This document shows, piece after piece, positions 49,747 through 60,802 of a DNA stretch of 64,000 bases (positions are counted from its first letter, which is position 1; every line of letters starts with the position of its first letter). This stretch comes from Cyclobacterium qasimii M12-11B (GTDB lineage: Bacteria; Bacteroidota; Bacteroidia; Cytophagales; Cyclobacteriaceae), in contig NZ_ATNM01000141.1 of NCBI RefSeq assembly GCF_000427295.1, positions 1-64,000 on the forward strand, written 5' to 3'. Under the pieces are notes generated by a model that ran no database searches, was not told where the DNA came from, and saw only the letters and a program-made list of their open reading frames with translations. Made by a program: the position numbers and the translations under genes.

Positions 49747-49775
49747 AAACCCTGCTTTTTAGCAGGGTTTTTTTT
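49747..49775 (+). terminator. Rho-independent terminator after rpsT
   Basis: AAACCCTGCT (49747-49756) and AGCAGGGTTT (49761-49770) with a TTTT loop, followed by more T to 49775. Confidence 0.93.
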
Positions 49776-49898
49776 ATGCCCATTTTTTTCTTATTTTTAG
49801 TGGTACTCCCTACTTAATCAAGTGTTTAGGGTTTGACGATTGCCAATATTTCCGATTTCGAAGTTTTTTTGTCAACTGAATCTATTCGTTTTTTGCCT

Positions 49899-50594
49899 AT
49901 GGATGATTACAGATCAATCAGGATATCTGCCCTAGCTGAGGAAGATCGACCCCGAGAGAAATTATTGTTACGAGGTAAAGCCCAGCTTACAGATGCGGAA
50001 TTAATCGCCATCTTGATAGGTTCCGGTTCCCGAAATCTCAGTGCGGTAGACCTTTCTAAGTACATTTTACAAAGTGTAAACAATGATTTGGCTCAATTGG
50101 CCAGGTTGTCTGTAAATGATTTAAAGAAATTTAAGGGCATAGGAGAAGCCAAGGCCATAAGCATAGTAAGTGCTTTAGAGCTTGGCAGAAGAAGGAAGGG
50201 AGCTGAACCTCAGAAGAAAGCAAAAATCACCTCTTCGGCAGATGTATATGCGCTTATGCGACCAGAATTGCTCGATGAGGCAGTGGAGTATTTCTACGTT
50301 TTATTTTTAAACCGTAGCAATGTGGTCATCAAAAAGCAATTGATTAGCCAAGGTGGAACCTCTGCCACAATAGCAGATCCTAAATTGATTTTTAAATTTG
50401 GGATGGAATATTTAGCAAGCGCTATTATTTTGGTGCATAATCACCCTTCAGGGAATTTAAAGCCTTCTTCTGCTGATATAAGTCTTACTAAAAGACTTTG
50501 CCTGGTTGGTAAAAATTTAGAGCTTCCGGTATTAGATCATGTGATTTTCACAGATGTTGGCTATTTTAGCTTTGCGGATGAAAGCATGATCTAA
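49899..50594 (+). CDS. radC: RadC-family JAB-domain protein
   Basis: 231-residue protein of the RadC/UPF0758 family. An N-terminal helix-hairpin-helix region (LKKFKGIGEAKAISIVSA) precedes the JAB/MPN domain with metal motif HNHPSGNLKPSSAD. The family was once linked to DNA repair, but the true function is uncertain. The start is placed at ATG 49899 (MDDYRSIRISAL); the longer frame from 49833 is not family-like. Followed after 6 bp by the DUF1684 gene. Confidence 0.92.
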   Translation: MDDYRSIRISALAEEDRPREKLLLRGKAQLTDAELIAILIGSGSRNLSAVDLSKYILQSVNNDLAQLARLSVNDLKKFKGIGEAKAISIVSALELGRRRKGAEPQKKAKITSSADVYALMRPELLDEAVEYFYVLFLNRSNVVIKKQLISQGGTSATIADPKLIFKFGMEYLASAIILVHNHPSGNLKPSSADISLTKRLCLVGKNLELPVLDHVIFTDVGYFSFADESMI

Positions 50595-50600
50595 ATTACT

Positions 50601-51218
50601 ATGAATAAAAAATACCTATTGCTGGCCTTAGTAGGGGCGGTAGTCCTTGGTTCTCTGATGTATACCTTTACTGGTACAACCGATCCTGAACTATATATTG
50701 AAAATATTGCTGCAGAAAGAGAGCGTCAGTTTAAGTTTTTGAAGTTTAATATTGATTCTCCTTTAGAGGAAGAGCAAAAGAAAGCACTTGATTCACTGGA
50801 TTTTTTTCCGATCGATCCTTCTTTTAAAGTGAGGGGGAGACTTGTGCCGGTTCCTAGAAAAAGAATGGTGGAAATTCCAATGTCAGACGGCACCTTGGAA
50901 AGATACATCAGACATTCTTTTGTAGAATTTGAATTCAATGGTGAAACGATCAAACTTTTATTGTTGCAAGCTGAGGATGAAGTTGATTTGAGAAACTTTT
51001 TTTTAGCATTTGCTGATGGGACTAGTACTGAGGAAACGTATGGTGGTGGTAGATATATCAATCTGCGCCAAGATGGGTCTTCCTCTATTACAATTGATTT
51101 TAACCTCGCATATAACCCTTATTGTGCTTATAATCCCGATTTTGCCTGCCCCATCCCGCCTAGAGAAAATATTTTGGATATCCCCATTAGAGCAGGGGAG
51201 AAAAATTACGAAAAATAA
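50601..51218 (+). CDS. DUF1684 protein, membrane-anchored
   Basis: 205-residue protein with an N-terminal hydrophobic anchor (LLALVGAVVLGSLMYTF). The DUF1684 domain is clear: SPLEEEQKKALDSLDFFPID, RYIRHSFVEFEFNGE, TYGGGRYINL, then IDFNLAYNPYCAYNPDFACP, with Cys and Pro in the usual places. Function unknown. Probably co-transcribed with radC. Confidence 0.85.
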   Translation: MNKKYLLLALVGAVVLGSLMYTFTGTTDPELYIENIAAERERQFKFLKFNIDSPLEEEQKKALDSLDFFPIDPSFKVRGRLVPVPRKRMVEIPMSDGTLERYIRHSFVEFEFNGETIKLLLLQAEDEVDLRNFFLAFADGTSTEETYGGGRYINLRQDGSSSITIDFNLAYNPYCAYNPDFACPIPPRENILDIPIRAGEKNYEK

Positions 51219-51220
51219 TC

Positions 51221-51251
51221 TTTCAGTAGAGGTCATTTATTGTAAATTTGT
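51221..51251 (+). promoter_or_regulatory. Promoter of pheT
   Basis: TTTC at 51221-51224 (one base off TTTG), 19-bp spacer and a perfect TAAATTTG at 51244-51251, 21 bp ahead of the pheT start. Confidence 0.65.
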
Positions 51252-51272
51252 ATCTTAGTCAAAACCGTAATA

Positions 51273-53684
51273 ATGAAAATTTCGATCAATCGACTCAAAG
51301 ATTATATACCATTCGATCAGTCCACTAAAGAAATTGGCGACCTGCTTACTGCAGGAGGCTTAGAAGTAGAAGGAATATCGATATACGAATCAGTAAAAGG
51401 AAGCCTTAAGGGCATAGTAGTTGGGGAAGTGTTGAGCTGTGAGCCTCATCCCAATGCAGATAAACTTAGCCTTACCACAGTGGATATAGGGACTGAAATA
51501 GTCCCTATTGTTTGCGGGGCATCAAATGTGGCTAAAGGTCAAAAGGTACCCGTGGCAACAGTAGGTGCCACTTTATATCCTTCATCTGGAGAATCATTTG
51601 AAATTAAAAAAGCCAAAATTAGAGGAGAGGTTTCTCTAGGAATGATCTGTGCCGAAGATGAACTCGGTCTTGGAACAGGTCATGAAGGTATTTTGGTTTT
51701 AGATACCGAGCTTCCCAATGGAAGTGGAGTAGCTCAATTGTTTGATATTAAAGAAATAGAAGTACTAGAGATTGGTTTAACTCCAAACCGTGCCGACGCA
51801 GCATCGCATTTGGGAGTAGCCAGAGATTTAAAGGCACTTTTAAACAAGGACCTTGTTCTGACAGATGTAGAGGCTTTTAAAGTAGATAACTCAGACAGGA
51901 CAATTAAAGTTAGCGTAGCAGATAGTCAAGATTGTCCCAGGTACTCTGGGCTGACTCTCAGTAATGTAAAAGTAGCTCCATCACCAAAATGGCTTCAGGA
52001 TTACATAAAAGCTATCGGATTGGAACCCATCAATAATGTGGTAGACATTACGAATTTTATTCTACATGACCTTGGTCAACCACTTCATGCCTTTGATGCC
52101 GCAAAGATTCAAGGAGATGAGATCCAGGTTAAAAGATTGCCTGCGGGGACGAAATTCGTCACTTTGGATGGTAAAGAAAGAACACTGTCTGGAGAAGAAT
52201 TGATGATTTGCGACAATTCGGAAGGGCTTTGTATTGCTGGAACACTTGGAGGACTTGATTCCGGGGTAAGTGACCAAACAACTACAATATTCCTGGAAAG
52301 TGCTTGTTTCGGTACTGATGTAGTCAGGAAGGGAGCTCAATTTCATGGGATTAAAACAGATGCCTCCTTTCGCTTTGAAAGAGGAACAGATCCAAACATG
52401 CCTGTTTTCGCATTGAAAATGGCTGCGTTACTCATCAAGGAGCTAACAGGAGCTATTGTTAGTTCGCCGATTGTTGACCTCTATCCGGAGCCTGTTGCAG
52501 ATTTCGAAATCCCTGTCAGTTATCGACATGTCGATCGATTGATCGGACAAGAAATTGGTAAGGAGCGAATTAAACAAATACTCGAATCCTTAGAAATTAA
52601 GGTAACCAATGAGACTGATTCTGGCTTTGTCGCCATTGTAAAGCCTTATAGGGTAGATGTGACCAGAGAGGCAGACATCATAGAGGAGATTCTGCGAATT
52701 TATGGGTTTGAATCCATCCCTCTAAAAGACAATTATCAGGCAGATTTCCTTGCTGAGCATCCTGACAAAGACACCAATAAGTTACAATACAGGGTCTCAG
52801 AAATGCTTGCTGGCATAGGCTATAGTGAAATATTGACCAACTCTCTAACAAAATCAGAATATGCGGAAAAAGCATCGTTTTTGGATAAAGAAAAGGATGT
52901 CATTATTTTAAATAAGCTAAGTGAGGATCTAGGAGTACTTCGTCAAAGCTTACTGTTTACGGGGCTGGAGGTTTTGGCTCACAATATCAATAGGAGGCAG
53001 AAGGATTTGAAATTGTATGAGTTTGGATCGGTATATGCTAAAGCTTCCGAAGGTTATGATGAAGGGAAAAGATTATCCTTCTTCCTAACAGGAAATGCTA
53101 CCCGTGAAAATTGGATGGGTACCGTGAAGCCAGTAACCTTTACAGATATTTATGCCATAGTAGAGGGTTTGTTGACGAAGCTAAATATTCCACAGCCCGA
53201 TGTTAACGTTGTGGAATCTAGTCCTTATTCATTCGGCTTAGAATTAATGGTAAATAACAAGCCTTTAGGGAGCATAGGCCTTCTTGCTCCTGACGTTTGT
53301 AAGTTAGCTGATGTGAAGCAAGAAGTGTATTTTGCGGAACTTGATTGGGAAAGACTCAGCAAACTGGCCAAATCTCAGGGGAAATTTCAAGAAATATCAA
53401 AATTTCCTGAGGTTAGAAGGGATTTGTCTCTAGTTATTGATCAGGAGATCACTTTTGATCAGATCCGACAAATGGCCACAAAAGCTGGTGGTAAATTGTT
53501 GAAAAGAATAAATGTCTTTGACATGTACAAAGGGGATAAATTGGAGGAAGGAAAGAAAGCGTATGCTTTGAGTTTTTACCTTCAAGACAACCAACAAACG
53601 CTAACAGACAAGGTTATAGACAAAACCATGGGGAAATTAATGCACACCTTTGAGAAAAATGCCGGTGCTTTGATCAGGAAATAA
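51273..53684 (+). CDS. pheT: Phenylalanine--tRNA ligase beta subunit
   Basis: 803-residue subunit of the alpha2-beta2 enzyme that charges tRNA-Phe. Domains: tRNA-binding OB fold (about 40-155, GEVLSCEPHPNADKLSLTTV), B3/B4 editing domain (about 210-370), B5 domain (about 405-475), catalytic-like core, and the C-terminal FDX-ACB domain (FPEVRRDLSLVIDQEI to the end). The alpha subunit gene is not in this window, so the two are unlinked here. The coiled-coil gene starts 1 bp after its stop, so a pheT-zapA-rny-type operon is likely. Confidence 0.97.
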   Translation: MKISINRLKDYIPFDQSTKEIGDLLTAGGLEVEGISIYESVKGSLKGIVVGEVLSCEPHPNADKLSLTTVDIGTEIVPIVCGASNVAKGQKVPVATVGATLYPSSGESFEIKKAKIRGEVSLGMICAEDELGLGTGHEGILVLDTELPNGSGVAQLFDIKEIEVLEIGLTPNRADAASHLGVARDLKALLNKDLVLTDVEAFKVDNSDRTIKVSVADSQDCPRYSGLTLSNVKVAPSPKWLQDYIKAIGLEPINNVVDITNFILHDLGQPLHAFDAAKIQGDEIQVKRLPAGTKFVTLDGKERTLSGEELMICDNSEGLCIAGTLGGLDSGVSDQTTTIFLESACFGTDVVRKGAQFHGIKTDASFRFERGTDPNMPVFALKMAALLIKELTGAIVSSPIVDLYPEPVADFEIPVSYRHVDRLIGQEIGKERIKQILESLEIKVTNETDSGFVAIVKPYRVDVTREADIIEEILRIYGFESIPLKDNYQADFLAEHPDKDTNKLQYRVSEMLAGIGYSEILTNSLTKSEYAEKASFLDKEKDVIILNKLSEDLGVLRQSLLFTGLEVLAHNINRRQKDLKLYEFGSVYAKASEGYDEGKRLSFFLTGNATRENWMGTVKPVTFTDIYAIVEGLLTKLNIPQPDVNVVESSPYSFGLELMVNNKPLGSIGLLAPDVCKLADVKQEVYFAELDWERLSKLAKSQGKFQEISKFPEVRRDLSLVIDQEITFDQIRQMATKAGGKLLKRINVFDMYKGDKLEEGKKAYALSFYLQDNQQTLTDKVIDKTMGKLMHTFEKNAGALIRK

Positions 53685-53685
53685 T

Positions 53686-53972
53686 ATGAAGGTTTACGAG
53701 GAGCTTCAAAAATTAGAAACCCTATCTGAACAGGTAGAAAAAAAGTAAAATTACTTGAACAGGAAAATACTGCCCTCAAAAATCAACTATTAGTCTATCA
53801 AAAGAAACTATTCGACCAGGAAGAAGCTCTCGAAGATTTTAAAAATCAAATTAAAATTAGTAAAATTGTAAGAAACATACCGGTAGAAAATAAAGCGTCT
53901 GCTGAATTGAAGGGGAGAATTGATGACTATATAAAAGAAATCGATAAAATTATTACTTACCTGTCTGAATAA
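53686..53972 (+). CDS. Small coiled-coil protein before zapA, split by a frameshift
   Basis: The first 20 codons (MKVYEELQKLETLSEQVEKK) run into a stop. Adding one A to the A7 run at 53738-53744 gives a 95-residue protein continuing KLLEQENTALKNQLLVYQKK and ending DYIKEIDKIITYLSE just before zapA. The heptad pattern makes it a parallel coiled coil, a partner-like small protein commonly placed ahead of zapA in Bacteroidota, perhaps analogous to ZapB; that role is inference. Stop and zapA start are 1 bp apart. Confidence 0.8.
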
Positions 53973-53973
53973 T

Positions 53974-54258
53974 ATGGATACACTTTCTATAAGAATTAAG
54001 ATTGGGGATAGAGAATATCCCATGAAAGTGAAAACCGATGAGGAAGCCCGAATCAGACGGGTAGGCAAGTTAATTAACGATAAGATAAAAAAGTACAGAG
54101 AGGAGTTTGGTCTGGAAGATCGCCAGGATTTACTGGCAATGGTGGCTTTCGATTGCATGGTGGAATTCCTTGAAATAAAGGATGACCATACCGAAGGCAG
54201 TGAACATGTAAAGCAAGTGCTTCAACATGTCAACCAAAATCTTGAGTCATTGCTTTGA
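53974..54258 (+). CDS. zapA: Cell division protein ZapA
   Basis: 94-residue ZapA-family protein that bundles FtsZ filaments at midcell. The globular head (SIRIKIGDREYPMKVKTDEE) and the following helix (RRVGKLINDKIKKYREEFG, then LLAMVAFDCMVEFLEIK) fit the family. It sits between the coiled-coil gene and rny, an arrangement conserved in the phylum. Confidence 0.92.
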   Translation: MDTLSIRIKIGDREYPMKVKTDEEARIRRVGKLINDKIKKYREEFGLEDRQDLLAMVAFDCMVEFLEIKDDHTEGSEHVKQVLQHVNQNLESLL

Positions 54259-54329
54259 TGTATTGTAGTTTATTTCGTCCCAACAACGCAGTTACCCATT
54301 CTATCCGGTAGATAAACTCAAATATATCT

Positions 54330-55894
54330 ATGGGAATTTCAATATACATTATATTATCCGGCGCTTTAGGCGTTTTGATCGGGGCGGTCCTGGCAGGATT
54401 AATTATTAAAAATAATAGTAAGAAAATTGAGGATGAGGCTCGCGAAAAAGCCAGAAGCCTAGTCCGTGAAGCGGAGATAACAGCAGAGGGCGTAAAGAAA
54501 GACAAGATACTTGAGGCCAAAGAAAAATACCTTAAGCTGAAAACAGATTTTGAAGAGGAAGTAGGGAAAAAGAAAACATTCTTATTACCAATGAGAATAA
54601 ACTTAAGCAACGTGAGCAGATCCTTTCCAAGGAAATGGAGCAAATCAAGCGTAAAGAAGCTGAGTTGGACAGTAAAAAAGAAAATCTCAATGCCCAATTG
54701 CATGCCGTTCAAGTGCGTAAAGATGAGCTTGATAAGGTAACCCACCAACGCATAACTGACCTTGAGAAGGTAGCGCTACTCACTAGAGAAGAAGCCAGAG
54801 AGCAGTTGGTAGAAATGCTTAAAGATGAAGCAGCAACCAAGGCTTCATCACATATCAAGGATATCCTGGATCAAGCCAAGCTAAGTGCTACCAAACAAGC
54901 CAAGAAAATTGTTTTGGATACCATACAGAGAACAGCAACTGAGCATGCAATAGAGAACTGTGTGTCTGTGTTTAATATTGAAAGTGATGATGTCAAAGGT
55001 AAGATCATCGGTAGAGAAGGAAGAAATATCAGAGCACTAGAAGCTGCTACAGGAGTAGAAATTGTCGTTGATGACACACCTGAAGCGATTATAATTTCTG
55101 GTTTTGACCCTGTAAGAAGAGAAATCGCAAGACTGTCACTACATCGTTTGGTTCAAGATGGAAGGATCCATCCAGCACGAATTGAAGAAGTGGTCGCAAA
55201 AACCGAAAAGAATATTGATGAGGAAATCATCGAAATTGGAGAAAGAACATGTATTGACCTTGGTATCCATGGATTGCACCCAGAACTAATCAAGATGGTT
55301 GGAAGGATGCGTTTCAGGTCTTCCTATGGTCAGAACCTTTTGCAACACTCCAGAGAAGTGGCCAAGTTGTGTGCTACCATGGCTGCTGAAATGGGCTTTA
55401 ATGCCAAGATGGCGAAAAGGGCAGGTTTGCTTCACGATATTGGCAAGGTATACCCTGAAGAAGCAGAATTGCCTCATGCAATTTTAGGTATGGAGCTTGC
55501 GAAAAAATACAAAGAGCATCCTGAAGTTATCAATGCTATAGGTGCTCACCATGATGAGATAGAAATGACGTCTATGTTATCGCCTATTGTTCAGGCTTGT
55601 GATGCTATATCTGGTTCACGTCCTGGAGCACGTAGGGAAATTATGGATAGCTATATCAAAAGGCTTAAAGACCTTGAAGAACTTGCTTTAAGTTTTGAAG
55701 GAGTAAATAAGTGTTTTGCGATGCAGGCTGGTAGAGAATTGCGCGTAATGGTAGATGCTGACAATGTAAGCGACACTACTGCAGGTAATTTGTCTTTTGA
55801 GATATCTCAAAAAATCGAAAAAGAAATGCAGTATCCTGGACAAATAAAGATTACTGTAATTAGAGAAATGAGGTCAGTGAATTACGCCAAGTAA
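54330..55894 (+). CDS. rny: Ribonuclease Y, split by a frameshift
   Basis: Membrane-anchored endoribonuclease that starts mRNA decay. N-terminal transmembrane segment ([20 protein letters not shown]), long coiled coil, KH domain ([19 protein letters not shown]) and HD domain ([13 protein letters not shown], with HHDEIEM later). The coiled coil changes frame near 54567-54576; one extra A in the A5 or A4 run there gives [20 protein letters not shown] and about 521 residues, the normal length. Because RNase Y is usually important, a sequencing error is more likely than true loss. Strong terminator downstream. Confidence 0.95.
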
Positions 55895-55925
55895 TAGCTG
55901 ATAATTAATAAAATTAAGATTGTTT

Positions 55926-55965
55926 AAAGGGCAATTATTCGTTTAGGATAATTGCCCTTTTTTTT
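55926..55965 (+). terminator. Rho-independent terminator after rny
   Basis: AAAGGGCAATTAT (55926-55938) pairs with ATAATTGCCCTTT (55948-55960) over 13 bp, 9-nt loop, then T to 55965. Confidence 0.93.
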
Positions 55966-56276
55966 GACCTCATTGTTCCAATAGCATAACAGCCTCTTTC
56001 GGCTTGAAGGGGGAGTTTTATAAGTTGCTTTTCGCCTATAATAGATTTCATATTTATAAGTAGGCTATTATTTTTGATTTTGAAATTATTTTTTAGTTTT
56101 AATAGAATTACCCTAACCTATTTTGGCTTAGGATGATATTGTTGGACAAAAGTCTTATCCAATCAACAGTTTGGGGGCCAAGACTTGGTTGTCTAGGCAA
56201 GGAATCTTTGATCAGTCAGCATTTTTGACCTGATTCTATTGTCTAGGAGTTTATGAACCCTTCAGGATCAATAATC
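55966..56276. other. Gap of about 310 bp before the first DUF4221 gene
   Basis: No gene or RNA recognised. AT-rich sequence with a small AGCC/GGCT stem near 56005; presumably carries the promoter of the DUF4221 gene. Confidence 0.4.
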
Positions 56277-57419
56277 ATGAGACATTTCATACTTCTATAT
56301 TTTACGCTGCTTTTACTGATCTGTACCCAGTTGGCTTGCTCCTCAGGTAACGAGAAGAGTGTAGAACAAAATGATGTACCGCCATTTATAGTAACAGATA
56401 GTCTGGTCGTAGATTATCTCGGAAACTTAAACATTGTGGATATCAAGCCGGACAGGTCTGAATACTTGATGTATGATCCCCAAAGAAAAGAATTCTTACG
56501 TATTAATAAAGATGGTGACATAATTCTAAGCAAAAATCTATCATCGGATGGTAAAGATAGTTTTGGCAATTATTTTTATGCCGCAAATTACTATGGTAAA
56601 GATAAACTCTTGATTTTCCCCTACTCTGGTGGTATTTATACTTATGATTTACAATTTAATCTATTAAGGAAAGAAGATCTATTTAATATTTTCACCAACT
56701 CTTTAGGAAGTGGACAGGCAACACATCTTGTAGGTGATAAATTATTTTCTAATAAGTACCCTGAAAAAGCTTCTGAAGATCTTTATGCACATGAAGATTA
56801 CCTTGCTCGCCATCCTTTCCTTACAGTGTATGACCTCGACAAGAAAGAAGTAATAGCAGAACAATACATTCCTAAGGAATCACAAATTATTCAGCATCCG
56901 GGCAAATACAAGGAACCGGCACCTCATTCAATTGTGATGGGAGATGAATTGTATTTGTTATTTTCCAATTCTCCTGAAATTTACAAATATTCTTTTCCCG
57001 AGTTAAAATTGCTTGGTCAGGTGGCTTTAAAACCCTCTGATAAATATGTTCAGGTTAAGCCATTTCCAGTGGAAGGTTTAGGGAATGGTGTTTTCAACGA
57101 TTTGGCGGGATCTGAATATTTTCACTTTTCAGCATCCAACGGCTATTTGCTTACTGGGTATTTGGGGGCGGCACCGCAGGACAAAGTAGATGCATTGCCG
57201 CAAAATTTATTGGGTGGAGAGGATTTTATGGCCTTGGTAAAAGAATACAAGGTCCCTTATTATCAAATTTTAAAAGGGAATAAAATATTATGGGAAGGGC
57301 AAAATAACATCCGCTTTAGATTTAAAGGAGGTTATCTTTTTGCTAATAGAGACATTAACCAACCTCTAGTTGAAGTAGAAAAGGATCATGTGGTATATTA
57401 TTTTTATGAAATTGGGTAA
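56277..57419 (+). CDS. DUF4221-like lipoprotein
   Basis: 380-residue lipoprotein (Cys21 in QLACSSG) of the DUF4221 type common in Cyclobacteriaceae. Blade-like segments (YLMYDPQRKEFLRINKDGDI, LLIFPYSGGIYTYDLQFNLL, SIVMGDELYLLFSNSPEIYK) suggest a beta-propeller. Function unknown. ATG 56277 is chosen because it has AGGA at good distance and opens directly into the signal peptide; ATG 56253 is too close to its AGGAG. A relative lies at 60803-61993, on the far side of the RND pump gene. Confidence 0.75.
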   Translation: MRHFILLYFTLLLLICTQLACSSGNEKSVEQNDVPPFIVTDSLVVDYLGNLNIVDIKPDRSEYLMYDPQRKEFLRINKDGDIILSKNLSSDGKDSFGNYFYAANYYGKDKLLIFPYSGGIYTYDLQFNLLRKEDLFNIFTNSLGSGQATHLVGDKLFSNKYPEKASEDLYAHEDYLARHPFLTVYDLDKKEVIAEQYIPKESQIIQHPGKYKEPAPHSIVMGDELYLLFSNSPEIYKYSFPELKLLGQVALKPSDKYVQVKPFPVEGLGNGVFNDLAGSEYFHFSASNGYLLTGYLGAAPQDKVDALPQNLLGGEDFMALVKEYKVPYYQILKGNKILWEGQNNIRFRFKGGYLFANRDINQPLVEVEKDHVVYYFYEIG

Positions 57420-57479
57420 TAGTATTCATGACCAAATGGCGCATATTTATTTAATAGGTACTTTACATAAAGGATTTAA

Positions 57480-60400
57480 ATGACACCTTTTCGATTAGTT
57501 ATCCTCTTTTTTGTGGCCTCAATCATAGGGATCGCATTGATACCCAAACTGTCTGTGGATCTCAATCCTCCAGAAAAGGAGCCCATATTAAATATCAGTT
57601 ATGGTGTTCGTAATGCATCGCCTGAACTGGTGGAGAAATTGGGCACTTCTCCTTTAGAGGGCGCTTTTACCCAACTGTCGGAGCTGAAAAAAACCACCTC
57701 AGAATCGAATTACAACGCTGGAAATATTCAATTGCGCTTTGACAAAAGTACGGACATGGACTACAAGAAATTTGAAGTCGCAGCTTTGATTCGTCAGGTT
57801 TTTCCTTCACTGGATAGCAAGGTCAGCTATCCAAATGTTACCCAATCGTCACAAAAAAGCATTCAGGAAAAAAAACCTATTCTAACCTATAGCATCAATG
57901 GACCATTTGCCTCTTTTGAAATCAAGAAAATTGCCGAGGATATTCTTGTAACTGGATTGAATAGCTTAGAAGAAATTGAAACCATAGAGATTCGAGGAGC
58001 AAATGAGCTTTACTTGTATGTTATTTATGACATACAAAAACTACAGTCTTTAAAGTTTTCCAGGTCTAGTTTAGAGAATAGAATACGGAATTCCTTTGGT
58101 CGAAACTACCCTGGGCTGGCGATGAACAATTCCGGTGAATCCATGTTTTTGGAAATTGATCGGTCAATTGCAGATAAGAGCGCTTTAGAGAATCTTTTAT
58201 TAGGAAGAGTAGAGGGCAAAGCCATTTACCTCAAAGATGTGGCGACCCTTACCCTTCAGGAATCAGCTCCCCAGAGTTTCTATAGGATCAATGGAAACAA
58301 TTCGGTAAACCTTACCATTACCAATAGGGATGGCGTAAACAAGGTGCTGCTGGCACAAAAGATAAAGGAATTAATGATTGCCTCAGAAGGGAGCCTTCCA
58401 GAGGGGTTTGATGTAAGACTGGAATTTGATGACACTTCCTTTCTAGATAAAGAGCTAAAGAAAATATACAAACGATCTGGATTGTCCATATTGATTCTGG
58501 TGGTATTTATCTTTTTAATTAACCGTAACCTCAAATATTTACTGACCTTGTTTTTAGGTATAATCGTCAATGTTAGCCTAACAGTGATTATACTCTACTT
58601 GTTAAAAGTGAACATTCACATGTATTCATTGGCAGGATTGACCATTTCATTTGGTTTGATTGTCGACAATGCCATAATTATGATTGATCATTTGCACAAG
58701 CATAAAAACCGAAAAGTTTTTTTAGCGCTTCTGGCAGCCTCACTTACTACCATTGTGGCATTGTTAATGGTCTTTTTACTGCCTGAAGACGATAGGCGAA
58801 ACCTTGGTGAGTTTTCTGTGGTGGTAGCCGTAATGCTCGGTGTTTCTTTATTGGTCGCCTTATTGTTTACACCAGCGATGTACGATTTGCTTTTCGGAGC
58901 GAAGCAAAAGGCAGTGAAAAGGCTTACCCTGCCTCAACTAAGAAAACGTGTGGTAGCTTTTTCTCGCTTTAGTCGATTTATAGGGTTTACGGCAAAGTTT
59001 AGAAAAACTTTTGTAGCCCTGCTGATTTTATTGTTTGGGCTGCCGGTGTTTTATTTGCCATCAAGTTGGGAAGGGCATGAATGGTACAATAAAACGGTGG
59101 GGAATAGTTATTATCAGGAAGAGATTAGACCCTATGTAGACAAGTCTCTTGGCGGATCCTTCAGAATGTTTGTTCGTGGTGTATTTGAAAAGTCTTCCTA
59201 TAGAGAGGCGGAAAGAACCCGGCTTTATGTCAATGCGACCTTGCCATTTGGGAATACCTTGGAGCAAATGAACTTTATTATGACTGAGTTCGAAGTTTTC
59301 CTCAAAGGAGTAGAAGGGGTGGATAAATTTGTAACCACCGTTAGATCTGGACAGAATGCGCGCATTGAAATTACTTTTAAAGAAGCCTATGAAACTTCCG
59401 CTTTGCCTTACAGGCTTAAGGGGAAGCTTGCAATGAAGTCAACCGATTGGAGTGGTGTTCGATGGGGGATATATGGCGTTGGACAAGGCTTCTCCACAGG
59501 TCCAGGTGGCGAAGGGATTCCTTCGTTTCGGGCCGAACTGAGAGGGTATAATTATTCTGAACTTGAAAAACAGTCGGAAATTTTGGCCGAAAAGTTATTG
59601 TCCCATAGAAGAATTCAGGAAGTAAATACCAACGAACGGCGGGGTTGGAACGAGAAAAAGACAGAGGAATATGTCTTGCGCTTTGACCAGAAGCTATTGG
59701 CGATGGCAGGGGCCAATCAGTATGAGGTGGTGAATGCACTCAATGATTTGTCTCAGCATGAACAACCTTCTTTGTTTTTGGAGGTTGACAATGATATGTA
59801 TGGAGTGGTAGTAAAAGAAAAAAATCTGATCGTTTTTCAAAGTTTGACATTGAAAATAGTAGTTTGATATCGAGTGAAGACAAGATTTTCAAGGTGTCAG
59901 GTTTTGGCTCTCTGAACAAGGAAACAACCACCAATGCGCTTCATAAGGAGGACCGGCAGTATATTCGCCTGGTGTCCTTTGATTATATGGGCTCTGCAAA
60001 ATTTGGTGGGGAATACCTGGATGAAGTCATGGAAGAAATGAAAGCAGGTATGCCAATAGGTTATTCAATAAGCAAACAAACCAATAATTGGAGTTATGAC
60101 AAAGCCAAAAGACAATATGGTTTGTTATTGGTGCTAATCGTCGGGATATTTTTTATTTGTTCGATTCTCTTTGAGAATTTTAAACAACCCTTGTATATAA
60201 TTTTCATTATTCCCATTTCTTTTATTGGCTTGTTCCTGATATTTTCACTGTTCGACTTTTATTTTGACCAGGGAGGGTATGCAGCTTTTGTAATGCTAGG
60301 TGGCTTAGCAGTGAATGCAGCCATATTCATTGTCAATGACCTGAATAACCGTACAAAAGGAAACTATAACCGAAACGTACTAAAAGCGGTAGGAGGTAAG

Positions 60401-60580
60401 GCCACGCCTATATTATTGACAATCCTCTCAACTTGTTTTGGATTGATACCATTTGTAATGGAGGGTCAAGGTGAGATTTTTTGGTTTTCATTGGCTATAG
60501 GCACCATTGGTGGCCTGGTGTTTAGTATGGTGGGGGTGTTTTTGGCTCTTCCAGTATTCCTATGGAAGAGAAATGGTTAA
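57480..60580 (+). CDS. RND-family efflux transporter, split by a frameshift
   Basis: Inner-membrane proton-driven pump of the AcrB/CusA type with two pairs of six helices and large periplasmic loops. The first frame includes the GLIVDNAIIMIDH segment with the proton-relay Asp. It ends at 59867 after VVVKEKN; one extra A in the A7 run at 59818-59824 joins it to KKSDRFSKFDIENSSLISSE and the second membrane half, to 60580, for about 1033 residues, the normal length. No periplasmic adaptor or outer-membrane channel gene is adjacent. DUF4221 lipoprotein genes flank it instead. The substrate is unknown. Confidence 0.88.
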
Positions 60581-60802
60581 TTCCTGTGAATTGAATTAGC
60601 TCCTCTTAATTTCTAATAGGTCCCAGAGATTTAAAATAATTCACTTTTTGCTGTTATGGCGTAGTCAGTTTGTCGTTATTTAATTATGGGCTGATTATAG
60701 CCTGAATTAAAGAAATGCCTCCTTTTAGTGTCTTGTTTTAAATAGTTTTTAATGAACGGTTTTTTAGTGTTCCAGATAAAGGCTTAAACTTAAATTTACC
60801 AA

